Of a DNA stretch of 64,000 nt, positions 24,781 to 34,315 are shown one piece after another (position 1 is the first letter of the stretch; the number at the start of each line of letters is the position of its first letter). The stretch covers positions 14,882 through 78,881 of the forward strand of contig DASQHO010000001.1 in the NCBI GenBank assembly GCA_035632055.1. Reading direction: 5' to 3'. Position numbers and translations under genes: made by a program. This DNA is from REEB95 sp035632055 (GTDB lineage: Bacteria > Pseudomonadota > Alphaproteobacteria > ATCC43930 > CGMCC-115725). Below the pieces are notes generated by a model, which was given only the letters and a program-made list of their open reading frames with translations, was not told where the DNA came from and did no database searches.

Positions 24781-26784
24781 TTACGGGAATGGATAGGGAT
24801 GCGACTGAAGCGAGAACGCCGGATGAATGATCGAGGCGCGAGGCCGATCGTGGGAAAAATCGTCTGGATAATATGCCAGGTTGAGCGCGCCGAGCCGCTC
24901 CAACATTTGCATCTCATCGGCCAGCGTTTTGCTCGGGACAAATCGATCCGCCGCATTCGGCGGCTGCTGCCAATCCACGGATTGAAGTTCAAACACCGTT
25001 TTTCGGAGGCCATCGGGACGCGCTGCAGCGACGGCAACAAGCCGCCGGAGCCAGGTCGATGTATCCGACTCAGGAACGTCTTCAAGACGCGGCATCGCCA
25101 TGACCGCAACGTAATCATAGGCGGCCAGAAAACGGGCGTATTGCTGAGCGAACCGCGCGGCGCTCTCTGGTTCAAGCAGCGGGCGCGCGAAAATGTTCCG
25201 TGCCGTGCGCAACGGTGACCGGTATTGCCGAACCGATTGTGCAAGTTCCTGCGTGAATTGAATAAGCGCGTCTGTCTTCAGCGAAGTCCATCGATCAAAC
25301 AGCTTGGGATCGGTCCGAATGGCCTCGATCGATCGCGGCAAACCTGCGCGCGCGTAGGCGTCCAGCGCCGCGGGACTGGCATCTTCGTCATCCGACAACG
25401 TTGCATCGTCACCAAACAAAAGCCCCGCGATAGGTGCGTTCTCGGCGAGATCTTCATAGAGCTCGCGGACACGCTGGCGCGCGACGGGATCGAACGGAGA
25501 CAGCCGCTGGACGTTCGCCGGTTCAGGGGTCGCGGCGCCGCCCTTCGCGACGGGCCGCCACGCCGTAACGTGTTGCAGCACCGTCGATCCGAAATCGATT
25601 GCAAGCACCGGCATCCACGCATAGACGCGGACATGCGCGCGGGTCCGCAGCTGCCACGCCGCGCGATTGAAAAGATCGGCACGCATCGGGAGTTGGCGGT
25701 TGGGAAAATAGACTTGCCGAACGAGGCCGGTGCCGTCCGAATCGGCGAAAGCCTGCAAATAGACGGTGCTGATTGCGAGGTCACGTATCCGCTGTACGAG
25801 GACGCCGAGATTTCGTTCCTGCTGTACGGGATCAGGGTCATAGACATAATCGAGGTCGACCTGAACCGCGCGGATCGGCGATACCTGATCGATGTTGCGA
25901 AAATCCGTGACGAAGGTCGCAAGCGACGGATCGTCGCTTACGAGATGGCGCGGCACCGCCGATAAACCGGCAATACTTGCCGGCGCATCCGTCAGAGTGA
26001 AGGTAATCGGCATGCCGTGGGCCGCCTCAACGGTGACCGCTAAATTGCTGTATTCACCATAAGGCCAAATCATTAACCGAGGCTTACGGCCGGTTTCGCG
26101 CTCTATGGTCCGGGCTATGGCCCCCGCGTCGTAACCAATTCGGCGCTGATAGGCCGTTTCCGGCTCATAGCCGGTATGGGGGTCCCAGCCACGGGTCACC
26201 GCGGCGGGTTCGAGGTTCCCCTGCGGATTCGCCGGAATGCCGTGATGAAGATCGTTCGAGTGTGCGGCGACCTCAACCAACCCAGACGCCATGACCTCAC
26301 GGACCTGATCCCAGGTCATGAACCAGTCGCGCGGCACCGCCTGGTCTCCGTACGCGACGGTTTTTTCGTTGTATCCGGAAGTTTCGCCGGGTTTGCCGGC
26401 CATCCACGCACCCACAAGGCCGATGATGGCTGGGGCATGGAAGGCTTTCAGGATCGGAAAAGCCCGCGTGTAAAAACTCTCGTATCCGTCGTCGAAGGTC
26501 AGCAGCACGCCTTTGTCCGGCAACGGCCTCCGGCCGTCCCTTGCGGCCAGGAGATCGTCGACCGAAAGAAAATGGTAGCCATTGCGCTCAAACCAACTCA
26601 ATTGCGCGATAAATTTGCTGGTTGTCACGCCAACGAAGGTTTGGTCCGGGTTGGAATCCTCGATGTTGTGGTAGCAGAGCGCGATGAACGTGGGCTGCGG
26701 ATCGGCGGAGACTCTCAACGCGCCAAGCCCGACGGTGAGCGCGGCAGCCAAGATAATTGCCCGGATTGGCGTGCGCGACAGCAT
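24781..26784 (-). CDS. pgaB: Poly-N-acetylglucosamine N-deacetylase PgaB
   Basis: This 667-residue two-domain protein has an N-terminal CE4-type polysaccharide deacetylase domain with 'ALCYHNIED', TFDDGY and a zinc-His pair region 'VAAHSNDLHHG'. The C-terminal half is the glycosidase-like domain ('QVDLDYVYDPDPVQQ') that binds the partly deacetylated polymer for export. The N-terminus is a Sec signal peptide ('RAIILAAALTVGLGALRVSA'). Unlike E. coli PgaB there is no lipobox Cys, so it may be periplasmic rather than a lipoprotein. It sits between pgaA and pgaC with very short gaps. Confidence 0.95.
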   Translation of the reverse strand: MLSRTPIRAIILAAALTVGLGALRVSADPQPTFIALCYHNIEDSNPDQTFVGVTTSKFIAQLSWFERNGYHFLSVDDLLAARDGRRPLPDKGVLLTFDDGYESFYTRAFPILKAFHAPAIIGLVGAWMAGKPGETSGYNEKTVAYGDQAVPRDWFMTWDQVREVMASGLVEVAAHSNDLHHGIPANPQGNLEPAAVTRGWDPHTGYEPETAYQRRIGYDAGAIARTIERETGRKPRLMIWPYGEYSNLAVTVEAAHGMPITFTLTDAPASIAGLSAVPRHLVSDDPSLATFVTDFRNIDQVSPIRAVQVDLDYVYDPDPVQQERNLGVLVQRIRDLAISTVYLQAFADSDGTGLVRQVYFPNRQLPMRADLFNRAAWQLRTRAHVRVYAWMPVLAIDFGSTVLQHVTAWRPVAKGGAATPEPANVQRLSPFDPVARQRVRELYEDLAENAPIAGLLFGDDATLSDDEDASPAALDAYARAGLPRSIEAIRTDPKLFDRWTSLKTDALIQFTQELAQSVRQYRSPLRTARNIFARPLLEPESAARFAQQYARFLAAYDYVAVMAMPRLEDVPESDTSTWLRRLVAVAAARPDGLRKTVFELQSVDWQQPPNAADRFVPSKTLADEMQMLERLGALNLAYYPDDFSHDRPRASIIHPAFSLQSHPYPFP

Positions 26785-26788
26785 CGCT

Positions 26789-29329
26789 TTAGAACCTCAA
26801 CGTGGAGCCGAGCGTGAGCGCGACATCGTTCTCGTACTCCCCGTCAAAAGGCTGACGCGAGAAGCTTAGACCGACAGAGACCTCACCGGTGTCGTTCCAC
26901 GCGACACGTTGTTCGTAGCGAATGCTCCACGCCAGGCCGGTCCCAAAACGCTGTTCCCAATAAGGTCCGATCGTCGCAACGAGGCGATGACTGTAAGTAA
27001 AATCGTAACGGCGATAGAGGATATGCGTGAGATCGACGCCGCCCGCGCCTAATGCATCGTGGCGCGGATTGAAAAATGGTTCGTCGGTACTTGAGTTTTG
27101 CGATGCCGCGAGATCCACCGTCCCATTGAGCTGCAAATGGGGCGTCGTATAGACACGCTGGTCGGCGTGTGATGAAAGCACGGTTCGCAGATTTCCATCT
27201 GAAAACGGCAGTACCTCCACCGTCGCCTTGACGTCACGCAACTCGCTCGCGCGATAGCCGAGGTTGACCGTAGCGGCGTCGGCGGTAATCCGATGTAACA
27301 GGGCACGCAGCGGCGTATCGGAGGCGAAGATTTCGCCTGCGCCGCTCAAGTTCCAGTGGTCGTCGATATCCCAATCGCCCGCCAATTGGCCGCCGGCGCG
27401 CTCCGTCCCGAAACTCGCCAGTCGCGCCTCAGCGCCGGTGGTAACGCCGATTCCGCGATACTCGATCCCGGTATCGTAAAGCCGTTCACTGACATTACCT
27501 TCCGGCTCCCGCGCATGAGCGAGACGATACCCGCCGTAGGCACGCCAGTCGTCGGCGATGGGCGGCGAATAGAGTTGTGCTCCGACGGAAATGCCATTGC
27601 CGCCGGCGATGTTGGTTGCCGAACTGAAGGTACGCTCGGCAGAAGTTTGTAACGTCCATCGGTTGTGAATGCCCCAAGCGCGATTCAAGTCCTGCACTTC
27701 GCGGCTTTCCGGGAAGCGGCGCAGCAGATCCATGGCCTTGGTTTCGGCGCCGTGCCAGTCCTGAAGGTCGAGATCGCCTTGCGCTTCAGCCGCCTCAACA
27801 CCGAGATTGTTGGGAATCTGAGCCTGGGCTATTTCCAATTCCTGCTGCGCCAGCCTCGGCCAACCGCGCGCGCGGTAGACATCGGCCAAGCCGACACGAA
27901 TGGCGACGTTGTTTGGTGCCAAGTCGGTCATATGCGCAAATCGAAGTTCGGCTGCCGGCAAGTCGTCGGCGTAGAGTCGTGCATAGGCCGCAGCGACGTC
28001 GGCATCGAACTTATCCGTGTTCGGAATTGGCTCGTGCTCACCCTTAAGATAAATCCACGGACCCATTCCTGCCGCGACGCGATCGACTTGACCCAGAGCT
28101 TCGTCGAAATCCTCCGTCTCGATCAGGGCCTGAGAGAGGCCCAGGCGCGCCACGGTGTCCTTGGGATTGGCCTCGAGCGCGCGCCGATAGAGTTCGACGG
28201 CGATCTCCGGCTGCCGAAAATACAAGTAGGCGTCGGCGACATCGGGCAACACGTAGGCCGGAATGTCCACCTTCGCCCGCTGCGCGGCCTCGAATTCGGA
28301 GACGACGTCGCTCATGCGGACACGATCATGCAGCGCGATGATCCGATCGAATCGTGCCCGCCAAAGATCTCCCTTCGCGACTTCACCTTCGGCCGACCAG
28401 CGCGCAATCAACCGGTCGAGCGCGGCAATCGCGCGGTCAGTTGCGGCGAAGCGCGCCGCTTCGCTCGGGGGTTCGAGCTCTCCCAAGCGAACGAGTTCCG
28501 CCGCAGCGCTGCCTTCCATCCGTCGGATATCGCCGGCAGATACGACTCCTGTATTGGCCTCGGCAAGTTGGAGGGCGATCTCCGGAGCGCCCATGGCTTC
28601 GATCGCGAGTATGCGCTCGCGGACGGCATCGCGGCTCCGAGGCGCGAGCTTCAACGCACGGTCGGCGTAACCAAGCGCATCGACTGGTTTTTGCGATTCA
28701 CGCGCCGCATCGGCGGCGGCGAGCAACACTTCGACCCTATCGCCTTGCTTGCTCAACACGCGTTGCGCCAGCGTTAGAGCCGATCCCCCGTCACCCATGT
28801 CCGCCAACGTACGAATTTCGCCAGCAGCGAATGCGGCGGAGCCAGGCGAGCGTGCGTGGCCCTGGCGGTAAATGCGGAGCGCTTCGGGATAGCGGCGGAG
28901 ATTGTCATAGGCGCGCGCCACGGCTTCGAGGACGTAATCAGGCGCGTGATTTTGCTGAACGCTTTCATAAAGCGTCACGGCCTCGTCGTCCTTCTCGGCC
29001 CAGGTCAAAATTACGATGCGGTCCCAGGTGATGCTCAGGTCGGCCGGCGCTTCATGAGAAAGCACTTGCAAGATTCTGAGTGCCTCGGCCGTCTTGCCCG
29101 AGCGTGCCAGCCGAACCGCTTCCTGATGCTGGCGCTGCACGAGTTCGGTCGCCGGGAGATCTTTGCCGGCCGCCGTGCCCAAGGGCACAAGAACGATAAT
29201 TCCGCAGAATACGGCGACGCTGATTTTCGCAATCTGGTGACTGAGTGCCAAACCCGGCGATTTTATTGAGCCGAGCGTTCCCGCCCGCGATCTCGTGTGG
29301 CCCGCATTTGCCGGCCAACGACAGTTCAC
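26789..29329 (-). CDS. pgaA: Outer-membrane export porin PgaA
   Basis: This protein of 846 residues from the first possible GTG is the outer-membrane exporter of poly-N-acetylglucosamine. A signal helix ('ISVAVFCGIIVLVPLG') precedes a long TPR-rich periplasmic region (repeated A/L/Y patterns, about residues 50-520). About 300 C-terminal residues of alternating beta strands follow and end in Phe, as expected for a 16-strand barrel. A TTG at 29251 would give a more standard signal peptide (MALSHQIAKISVAV) and may be the real start. It is the first gene of pgaABCD on the minus strand; pgaB begins four bases after its stop. Confidence 0.92.
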   Translation of the reverse strand: MNCRWPANAGHTRSRAGTLGSIKSPGLALSHQIAKISVAVFCGIIVLVPLGTAAGKDLPATELVQRQHQEAVRLARSGKTAEALRILQVLSHEAPADLSITWDRIVILTWAEKDDEAVTLYESVQQNHAPDYVLEAVARAYDNLRRYPEALRIYRQGHARSPGSAAFAAGEIRTLADMGDGGSALTLAQRVLSKQGDRVEVLLAAADAARESQKPVDALGYADRALKLAPRSRDAVRERILAIEAMGAPEIALQLAEANTGVVSAGDIRRMEGSAAAELVRLGELEPPSEAARFAATDRAIAALDRLIARWSAEGEVAKGDLWRARFDRIIALHDRVRMSDVVSEFEAAQRAKVDIPAYVLPDVADAYLYFRQPEIAVELYRRALEANPKDTVARLGLSQALIETEDFDEALGQVDRVAAGMGPWIYLKGEHEPIPNTDKFDADVAAAYARLYADDLPAAELRFAHMTDLAPNNVAIRVGLADVYRARGWPRLAQQELEIAQAQIPNNLGVEAAEAQGDLDLQDWHGAETKAMDLLRRFPESREVQDLNRAWGIHNRWTLQTSAERTFSSATNIAGGNGISVGAQLYSPPIADDWRAYGGYRLAHAREPEGNVSERLYDTGIEYRGIGVTTGAEARLASFGTERAGGQLAGDWDIDDHWNLSGAGEIFASDTPLRALLHRITADAATVNLGYRASELRDVKATVEVLPFSDGNLRTVLSSHADQRVYTTPHLQLNGTVDLAASQNSSTDEPFFNPRHDALGAGGVDLTHILYRRYDFTYSHRLVATIGPYWEQRFGTGLAWSIRYEQRVAWNDTGEVSVGLSFSRQPFDGEYENDVALTLGSTLRF

Positions 29330-29695
29330 ACCGACGCCCCTGAAAAAAAATCGTTGTGGGAGTTTAGGGCCTCGCCATTCGCACGCTCAGCGGCCTGCTT
29401 CGGCGTTTCTGAAAACCGTGCTGCGCGCGCACCGATATCCGTCCAGCCCAGGCTCAACGCAGGGCCCTCCCCGATCGGACTCTAATTGAAACCGGCCGGA
29501 GTTAGTAGCGACCCAATTCACGCGCCCACTCTTATTGTCGTGAGTCTCTCATGGCGGCGATTCGCATGTACGCCCCTGGTGCGTCGCAGTTGCCAAAAAT
29601 GCAATGCACACCGCCGCATACTCCGTACCGCTCGGTTACCGTATCCGGAACCGATACCGCGGGGTCAGAGGCCGTTGCGGCGCACTCAGCCGCGT
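29330..29695. other. Intergenic region upstream of the pga operon
   Basis: These 366 bases separate pgaA from the CoA-transferase gene, whose 3' end faces it. It should contain the pga promoter. An A-run (GAAAAAAAAT) lies 14-22 bases ahead of the pgaA GTG. I found no GGAA-N16/17-CGTT site, no clear sigma-70 promoter and no c-di-GMP riboswitch shape that I could justify. Short open frames here carry no recognisable protein. Confidence 0.4.
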
Positions 29696-30868
29696 CTAGA
29701 CCACGCCGTCCTGGCGAAGCTTGGCAATATCGGTTTCAGCGTAACCGAGCTCGCGCAGCACGTCGTCGGTGTGCTCGCCGCGATCGGGGGTCGCACGCCG
29801 CAGCGCCCAAGGCGTGCGCGACAGACTCACCGCCTGGCCAACCAGCTCGATCTCGCCGAGCCGCGCATGCTTCACCTTGCGGGCGACTTTGAGGTGCTTG
29901 ACCTGCGGATCGGCAAAGACCTCGTCCATCTTGTTGATCGGACCCGACGGCACGCCCGCCTCGGTCAACAGCTTGACCCATTCGGCCGAGCTCTTGCCCG
30001 CGGTTATGCCTGCAATAAGCGCGTTGAGTTTGTCGCGGTTTTTGCGCCGCGCGGCGGCGGTAGCGTAGTCGGGATTGGTCTTGAGCGCAGGCTTGCCGAG
30101 CGCATCGGCCAGGCGGTGCCAAAGCTCCTCGCCGGCGGTGGCGATGTTGATGAAGCCGTCCTGAGTCGGGAACACGCCGGTTGGAATGCTGGTCGGATGG
30201 TTGTTGCCCGCCTGCCCCGGCACCTCGCCTTTCATCAGCCAGCGCGCCGCCTGAAAATCAAGCATGGCGATCTGTGACGCCAGCAGCGAGCTTTCGACAT
30301 ATTGCCCCTCGCCGCTTTCCTCGCGTTCGAGGAGCGCGATCAGCACGCCGATCGCCGTGAAGAGTCCAGCCGTCAGGTCCGCGATCGGAATGCCGACGCG
30401 CATCGGCCCGCGGCCGGGCTCGCCGGTAATCCACATCAGCCCGCCCATGCCCTGCGCGATTTGATCGACGCCCGGCCGCTCGCGATAGGGACCGTCCTGG
30501 CCGAAGCCCGAGATGCTGGCATAGACGATGCGCGGATTCACCGCCTTGAGGCTTGCGTAATCGACGCCGAGACGGAATTTGACGTCGGGCCGGAAGTTCT
30601 CGACCACGACGTCCGCCTGCGCGACGAGCTTTTTCAGGATCGCAACGCCTTCGGCGCTTCTCAAATTCAACGTCAGGCTACGCTTGTTGCGGTGAATGTT
30701 CTGAAAATCCGGACCGTCGCGCTCGCCTCCCAGGCCTGAATCGCCCTTGGGGTCTTCGACCTTGATGACGTCGGCGCCCCAATCAGCGAGCTGACGTACG
30801 CAGGTTGGGCCGGCGCGCACGCGCGTCAAATCGACCACCTTGAAGCGGGAAAGCGGCAGCTTGCTCAT
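29696..30868 (-). CDS. CoA-transferase family III (CaiB/BaiF)
   Basis: This 390-residue family III CoA-transferase moves CoA between organic acids. It has the typical N-terminus 'FKVVDLTRVRAGPTCVRQLA' followed by 'WGADVIKVEDPKGDSG', where the conserved Asp serves as the catalytic nucleophile in this family. 'NKRSLTLNLRSAEG' and 'ISGFGQDGPYRERPGVDQIA' are also diagnostic. It lies four bases after an MFS transporter gene on the same strand, so the two probably handle one imported carboxylic acid. The acid (oxalate, carnitine-like, succinyl or others) cannot be specified. Confidence 0.93.
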   Translation of the reverse strand: MSKLPLSRFKVVDLTRVRAGPTCVRQLADWGADVIKVEDPKGDSGLGGERDGPDFQNIHRNKRSLTLNLRSAEGVAILKKLVAQADVVVENFRPDVKFRLGVDYASLKAVNPRIVYASISGFGQDGPYRERPGVDQIAQGMGGLMWITGEPGRGPMRVGIPIADLTAGLFTAIGVLIALLEREESGEGQYVESSLLASQIAMLDFQAARWLMKGEVPGQAGNNHPTSIPTGVFPTQDGFINIATAGEELWHRLADALGKPALKTNPDYATAAARRKNRDKLNALIAGITAGKSSAEWVKLLTEAGVPSGPINKMDEVFADPQVKHLKVARKVKHARLGEIELVGQAVSLSRTPWALRRATPDRGEHTDDVLRELGYAETDIAKLRQDGVV

Positions 30869-30872
30869 GCGT

Positions 30873-32078
30873 TCAATCGCCGTGCTCGGTCTTGGGCACC
30901 AGGAAGCAGAGCACGTTGCCGGCCAGCACCGACGCCGCCAGAAAATAGAACACCGAAATCAGGCCGAAGCGGTCAGCGAGGAAGCCACCGACGACCGGCG
31001 CCAGTGCCGACAGCACGGCCTGCACCGTAAACAGCGCGCTGGTGATGGCCGCCAGATGCTCGGGCGGCGAACGGTCGACCTGCCAAGCCTGGATCACCGG
31101 CCGCATTGCGTAGAGGAAGAATCCGAGCACCGAAATGCACGCGACATAGGCCGCATGATTGGTGATGAAGGTCATCAGCACGACGATCACTGTCGTGCTG
31201 AACATGCCCGCCATCACGATCGGCCGACGGCCGATGCGATCCGACAGGATGCCAGCCGCCGGCGTCGCAACCATGCCGCCGAGCTGCAACACCATCATCG
31301 CCACGCCCATCAACACCGGGCTCATGTGCAGTTCGTTCGCCAGGAACAGCGGCAGGAAGGTCAGCAGGCCGGCCTGGGTCATGGTGCGGAAGCCGGACAT
31401 CAGGAAAAAGCTCCACTGCGCCCGCGATTTGAGCAGCAGGGCGAGCCCCTTCCAATAATTCTCGCCGGGCCGCCGCATCGGCTTCGAGCGCGGATCGTCG
31501 CGGCCGCAGACGAGAAGGATCAGTCCGGCACAGAGGACGCCCATCATCGCGTTGATCTGCGCCGCGTGCTGCCACGAGAAGCTGAGCAGCAGCCAGCCGG
31601 CGGCGAGCGGCGCCGCGGCGTCGCCGATGTGCGCGCCGAGCGAATGGATTGCCATCGAGTAGCCGCGGTTGCGCGGCAAATGGAGCGATAGATACGAGAT
31701 CGCCGCCGGATGCCACAGCATGTTGGATGCGCCGAGCAGCACCAAACAGCCCCACAAGGCGCCGAAACTGCCGGTCGCGCCGAGCGCGGCGAGCGACGCG
31801 CTGCCGAGCAGCAGCGCCAGAAGCTGATAACGGATGCGCTTGCCGGTGAGATCGACAACGATGCCGCTCGGCAAATTCGACAGCATCGAGCCGATATAAT
31901 AAGCAGTCGCGAGCAATCCGGCCTCGGTATAATTGAGACCGAGATCGCGGCTCATCGCCGGCAGCAGCAGGAAGAATGTCGCCACCGCCCAATGCGTGGC
32001 ACCGTGGCCGAGGCTGACCGCGCCGACCAGCGTCTGAGTGCGCAGCGAGCGCAGCGAGGAAACGGTTTCAACCGTCAT
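30873..32078 (-). CDS. MFS transporter
   Basis: This 401-residue major-facilitator permease has about 12 membrane helices. The motif-A-like loop is 'LPSGIVVDLTGKRIRYQ', and a related 'GILSDRIGRRPIVMAG' sits in the second half, typical of two six-helix bundles. The ATG giving MTVETVSSLRSLR was chosen; the longer frame upstream is non-hydrophobic and unrelated. It is the first gene of a two-gene unit with a family III CoA-transferase. The family resembles putative tricarboxylate/oxalate-type carriers, but substrate and direction are not clear. Confidence 0.9.
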   Translation of the reverse strand: MTVETVSSLRSLRTQTLVGAVSLGHGATHWAVATFFLLLPAMSRDLGLNYTEAGLLATAYYIGSMLSNLPSGIVVDLTGKRIRYQLLALLLGSASLAALGATGSFGALWGCLVLLGASNMLWHPAAISYLSLHLPRNRGYSMAIHSLGAHIGDAAAPLAAGWLLLSFSWQHAAQINAMMGVLCAGLILLVCGRDDPRSKPMRRPGENYWKGLALLLKSRAQWSFFLMSGFRTMTQAGLLTFLPLFLANELHMSPVLMGVAMMVLQLGGMVATPAAGILSDRIGRRPIVMAGMFSTTVIVVLMTFITNHAAYVACISVLGFFLYAMRPVIQAWQVDRSPPEHLAAITSALFTVQAVLSALAPVVGGFLADRFGLISVFYFLAASVLAGNVLCFLVPKTEHGD

Positions 32079-32279
32079 GGCCGGACCGAGGATACACGTC
32101 GGTCGCCCCGCCCCCAAGCCACGCGTTACGCGGCCCGCGTCGTGTGTGGCGTTGCAACATGAGGCTCCGCTGCGCGGTAATTTTTTTGCGACTGCACCCA
32201 ATCTAGGCTCGACCTTTGCGACGGAGCATGTTCTGATCGACCCACCCTTCGGACGGGGCCGGGGGAAAACGCAATAGGC

Positions 32280-32882
32280 ATGAACGTTCAACACTTCATC
32301 GCCGAGCACGGCGCGTGGTCGTATCCGATCACTTTCGTGTGGACGTTCTTCGAAGGCGAAACGTTCGTGCTGTTCGCGGCGTTTGCGGCGGCGGAAGGTT
32401 TGCTGGCCGTGCCGCTGCTGCTCGTATCCGCCTGGCTTGGCAGCTTCGCCGGCGATCAGTGCTATTTCTGGATCGGTCGGCGCTTCGGCCTGCGCGTCCT
32501 GGCGCGGCAGCCGAAATGGCGGGAGCGTGTCGACAACGCGCTAGCGTGGCTCAAGCGCTTCGACATCTGGTTCATCCTCAGCTTCCGCTTCATCTACGGC
32601 GTACGCAACTTCTCGTCGTTTGCACTCGGCATCAGCGGCATCGACTGGCGCCGATTCATGTTTCTCAATTTCATAGCGGCCGGCATCTGGGCATCCATCT
32701 TCGTCGGCGCCGGCTATCTCTGCGGCCGAGAGCTGCGGAATATGCTGGGACAGATCGCCCGCGATTTCGGCTTTGCCATGCTGATAGGCTTCGCGGTGCT
32801 CCTGATCGGGGTGCATGTGGCGCACCGCCTGCATCGCCGGCGGCGCCGGCACACGGTTGCGCATCGTTCGTCATCGGCATAG
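32280..32882 (+). CDS. DedA-family membrane protein
   Basis: This 200-residue member of the DedA/VTT family probably acts as a scramblase or transporter of lipid carriers such as undecaprenyl phosphate. Family segments are 'TFFEGETFVLFAAFAA', 'SFAGDQCYFWIGRRFG' and the conserved 'FRFIYGVRNFSSFALGISG' (F/YxRxxPxxR-like region), followed by C-terminal helices. The acidic E in FFEGE and the Arg in FRFIYGVR match functionally important positions. It is divergent from the MFS gene. A secreted small protein follows 30 bases downstream. Confidence 0.9.
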   Translation: MNVQHFIAEHGAWSYPITFVWTFFEGETFVLFAAFAAAEGLLAVPLLLVSAWLGSFAGDQCYFWIGRRFGLRVLARQPKWRERVDNALAWLKRFDIWFILSFRFIYGVRNFSSFALGISGIDWRRFMFLNFIAAGIWASIFVGAGYLCGRELRNMLGQIARDFGFAMLIGFAVLLIGVHVAHRLHRRRRRHTVAHRSSSA

Positions 32883-32912
32883 GATTCTGGCCAAGAAAAG
32901 AGGGTGGGGACA

Positions 32913-33392
32913 ATGTGGTTCAAGCGAGGAGTGGCGACGCTGACCGCGCTCTTGCTGTCGGCGAATGGGGCGCTCGCGGCGTCGAGTTGCTTCCAGAAGG
33001 ACGCGCTCGAAGCCTGGCAGGCCGTGCGCTACATGACCGAGTTGATGGTCCTGAACGACACGTGCCGCGTGCACGTCTATGAAAGCTTCATCAAACAGAA
33101 CTTCACGGCGCTCGACACCTATCATAAGGAGCTGGTCGCGCATTTCCGCGAAGCCGGTGACCGGCATCCAGAGGACACCGTCGACCGCTACGTGACGCAT
33201 GCGGCGAACGAAGTTGCGGAAGAGGACGGCCGGATGTCGACGGCAGAGCTTTGCGCGCAGAAGGCGAGCTATTTCGCCAATGCCCAGTCGCTTGCCGGCG
33301 AGAAATTCCGGCAGTTCGTGGCCGACCTCATGACCAAACAGAAGAGCGACTTCCGCCCCTGCGTCGACGAGCACACCGCGGCCACGCACTGA
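32913..33392 (+). CDS. Secreted four-cysteine hypothetical protein
   Basis: This 159-residue protein has a clear Sec signal peptide (MWFKRGVATLTALLLSANGA, likely cleavage after ALA-A). The mature helical domain contains four Cys (SSCF, DTCR, ELCA, RPCV), spaced so that two disulfides are plausible. No family is recognised. The ATG is preceded by GGGTGGGGA. It starts 30 bases after the DedA gene and may be co-transcribed, which would put both at the envelope. Its 3' end converges on the GTPase gene. Confidence 0.7.
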   Translation: MWFKRGVATLTALLLSANGALAASSCFQKDALEAWQAVRYMTELMVLNDTCRVHVYESFIKQNFTALDTYHKELVAHFREAGDRHPEDTVDRYVTHAANEVAEEDGRMSTAELCAQKASYFANAQSLAGEKFRQFVADLMTKQKSDFRPCVDEHTAATH

Positions 33393-33401
33393 CCGGCGGG
33401 G

Positions 33402-34292
33402 TCAGCGACGCTGCCAGCGCTCGCTGTCGAGCGCGCCGGTGAGGATGCGCCGCGCCAGCAACGCCGGCGTCAGTCCTTTGAGGCCGTAGGCGAAATGCGG
33501 CGTCAGACTCGCCGCGATCGGTGTGAGACCGCCGGCATCGGCGGCGGCGAGCACCGCGCCGACGCGCCGCACGAGATCGAGCCGCGTCGCGACCATCAGC
33601 GTGGCGCCCATCGCGCCGGCCCAGGCTCCGACCGTTTCGGCCTCTGCCGCATCGAGATCGGCAGGTAGCGCCAACACGATCTCGGCGCCGGACGCGCTCT
33701 GCCATCCGCGCAGCAGATTTTCGGCCGCCGCGTTACCCCGCACCGCCGCCGGCGTGTCGATGACGACCGTGCGGCGTTCGGCACCAGCGACGGTATCGCG
33801 CAGCGTCGCAGTGTTCTCAGCCACGGCGAGCGCCAGGCCGAGCACCTTGACGTATTCCTCGAGCTGCGTAAGCCCGACAATGTTGCTGGTGTCGACGCTG
33901 ACGGCCAGAGCATGGCGTGGATCGAGCCGCGCCACCAGCTTCGCCACCAGCGCCGTCTTGCCCGCTCCCGGCGGACCGACGATCAACAACGCCGGCAGAC
34001 GCAAAATCTCGTCGAGCGCCCGGAAACGGAAATGTGCGGCGAGCGCGTGCTCGAGCCGCTCCGCCGGCGACAGCGCACGATCGGGTGTGGCGGCCTGCGC
34101 GATCAGGCGCTCGATCAGCGGCAACGGCGCATGTTGCGCGCGGAGCACCTCGGCGAGAAAGCTCAGATCGTCGCTTGGCCACGCAAACGGCGCAGCGGCG
34201 GTGCCTAGCAATGGCCGGATACGCTTGATATCGAAGCCGTCGTCTCCGGACCGCAACGGCGCCGGTGCGCGACTGTCCTGAAATGCCGCCAT
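33402..34292 (-). CDS. FlhF-like SRP-family GTPase (divergent)
   Basis: This 296-residue protein has the SRP54/FtsY/FlhF-type GTPase layout. The P-loop is 'LLIVGPPGAGKTALVAKLVA', then 'ALAVSVDTSNIVGLTQLEEY' (switch I region), 'RTVVIDTPA' in place of DTAGR, and 'ATRLDLVRR' in place of TKLD. The N-terminal helical part is short. FlhF normally places the flagellum, but no flagellar genes are nearby. The start is the ATG giving MAAFQDSRAPAPL; a longer frame upstream overlaps the MFS gene and is not real. It follows that transporter by 23 bases on the same strand. Confidence 0.72.
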   Translation of the reverse strand: MAAFQDSRAPAPLRSGDDGFDIKRIRPLLGTAAAPFAWPSDDLSFLAEVLRAQHAPLPLIERLIAQAATPDRALSPAERLEHALAAHFRFRALDEILRLPALLIVGPPGAGKTALVAKLVARLDPRHALAVSVDTSNIVGLTQLEEYVKVLGLALAVAENTATLRDTVAGAERRTVVIDTPAAVRGNAAAENLLRGWQSASGAEIVLALPADLDAAEAETVGAWAGAMGATLMVATRLDLVRRVGAVLAAADAGGLTPIAASLTPHFAYGLKGLTPALLARRILTGALDSERWQRR

Positions 34293-34315
34293 GTTCGAAT
34301 CATGATGGCGAGGCG

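Noticed and set aside
29551..29892. A 113-codon open frame upstream of the pga operon
   Set aside because: Its second half overlaps the CoA-transferase gene in antisense and the translation is low-complexity.
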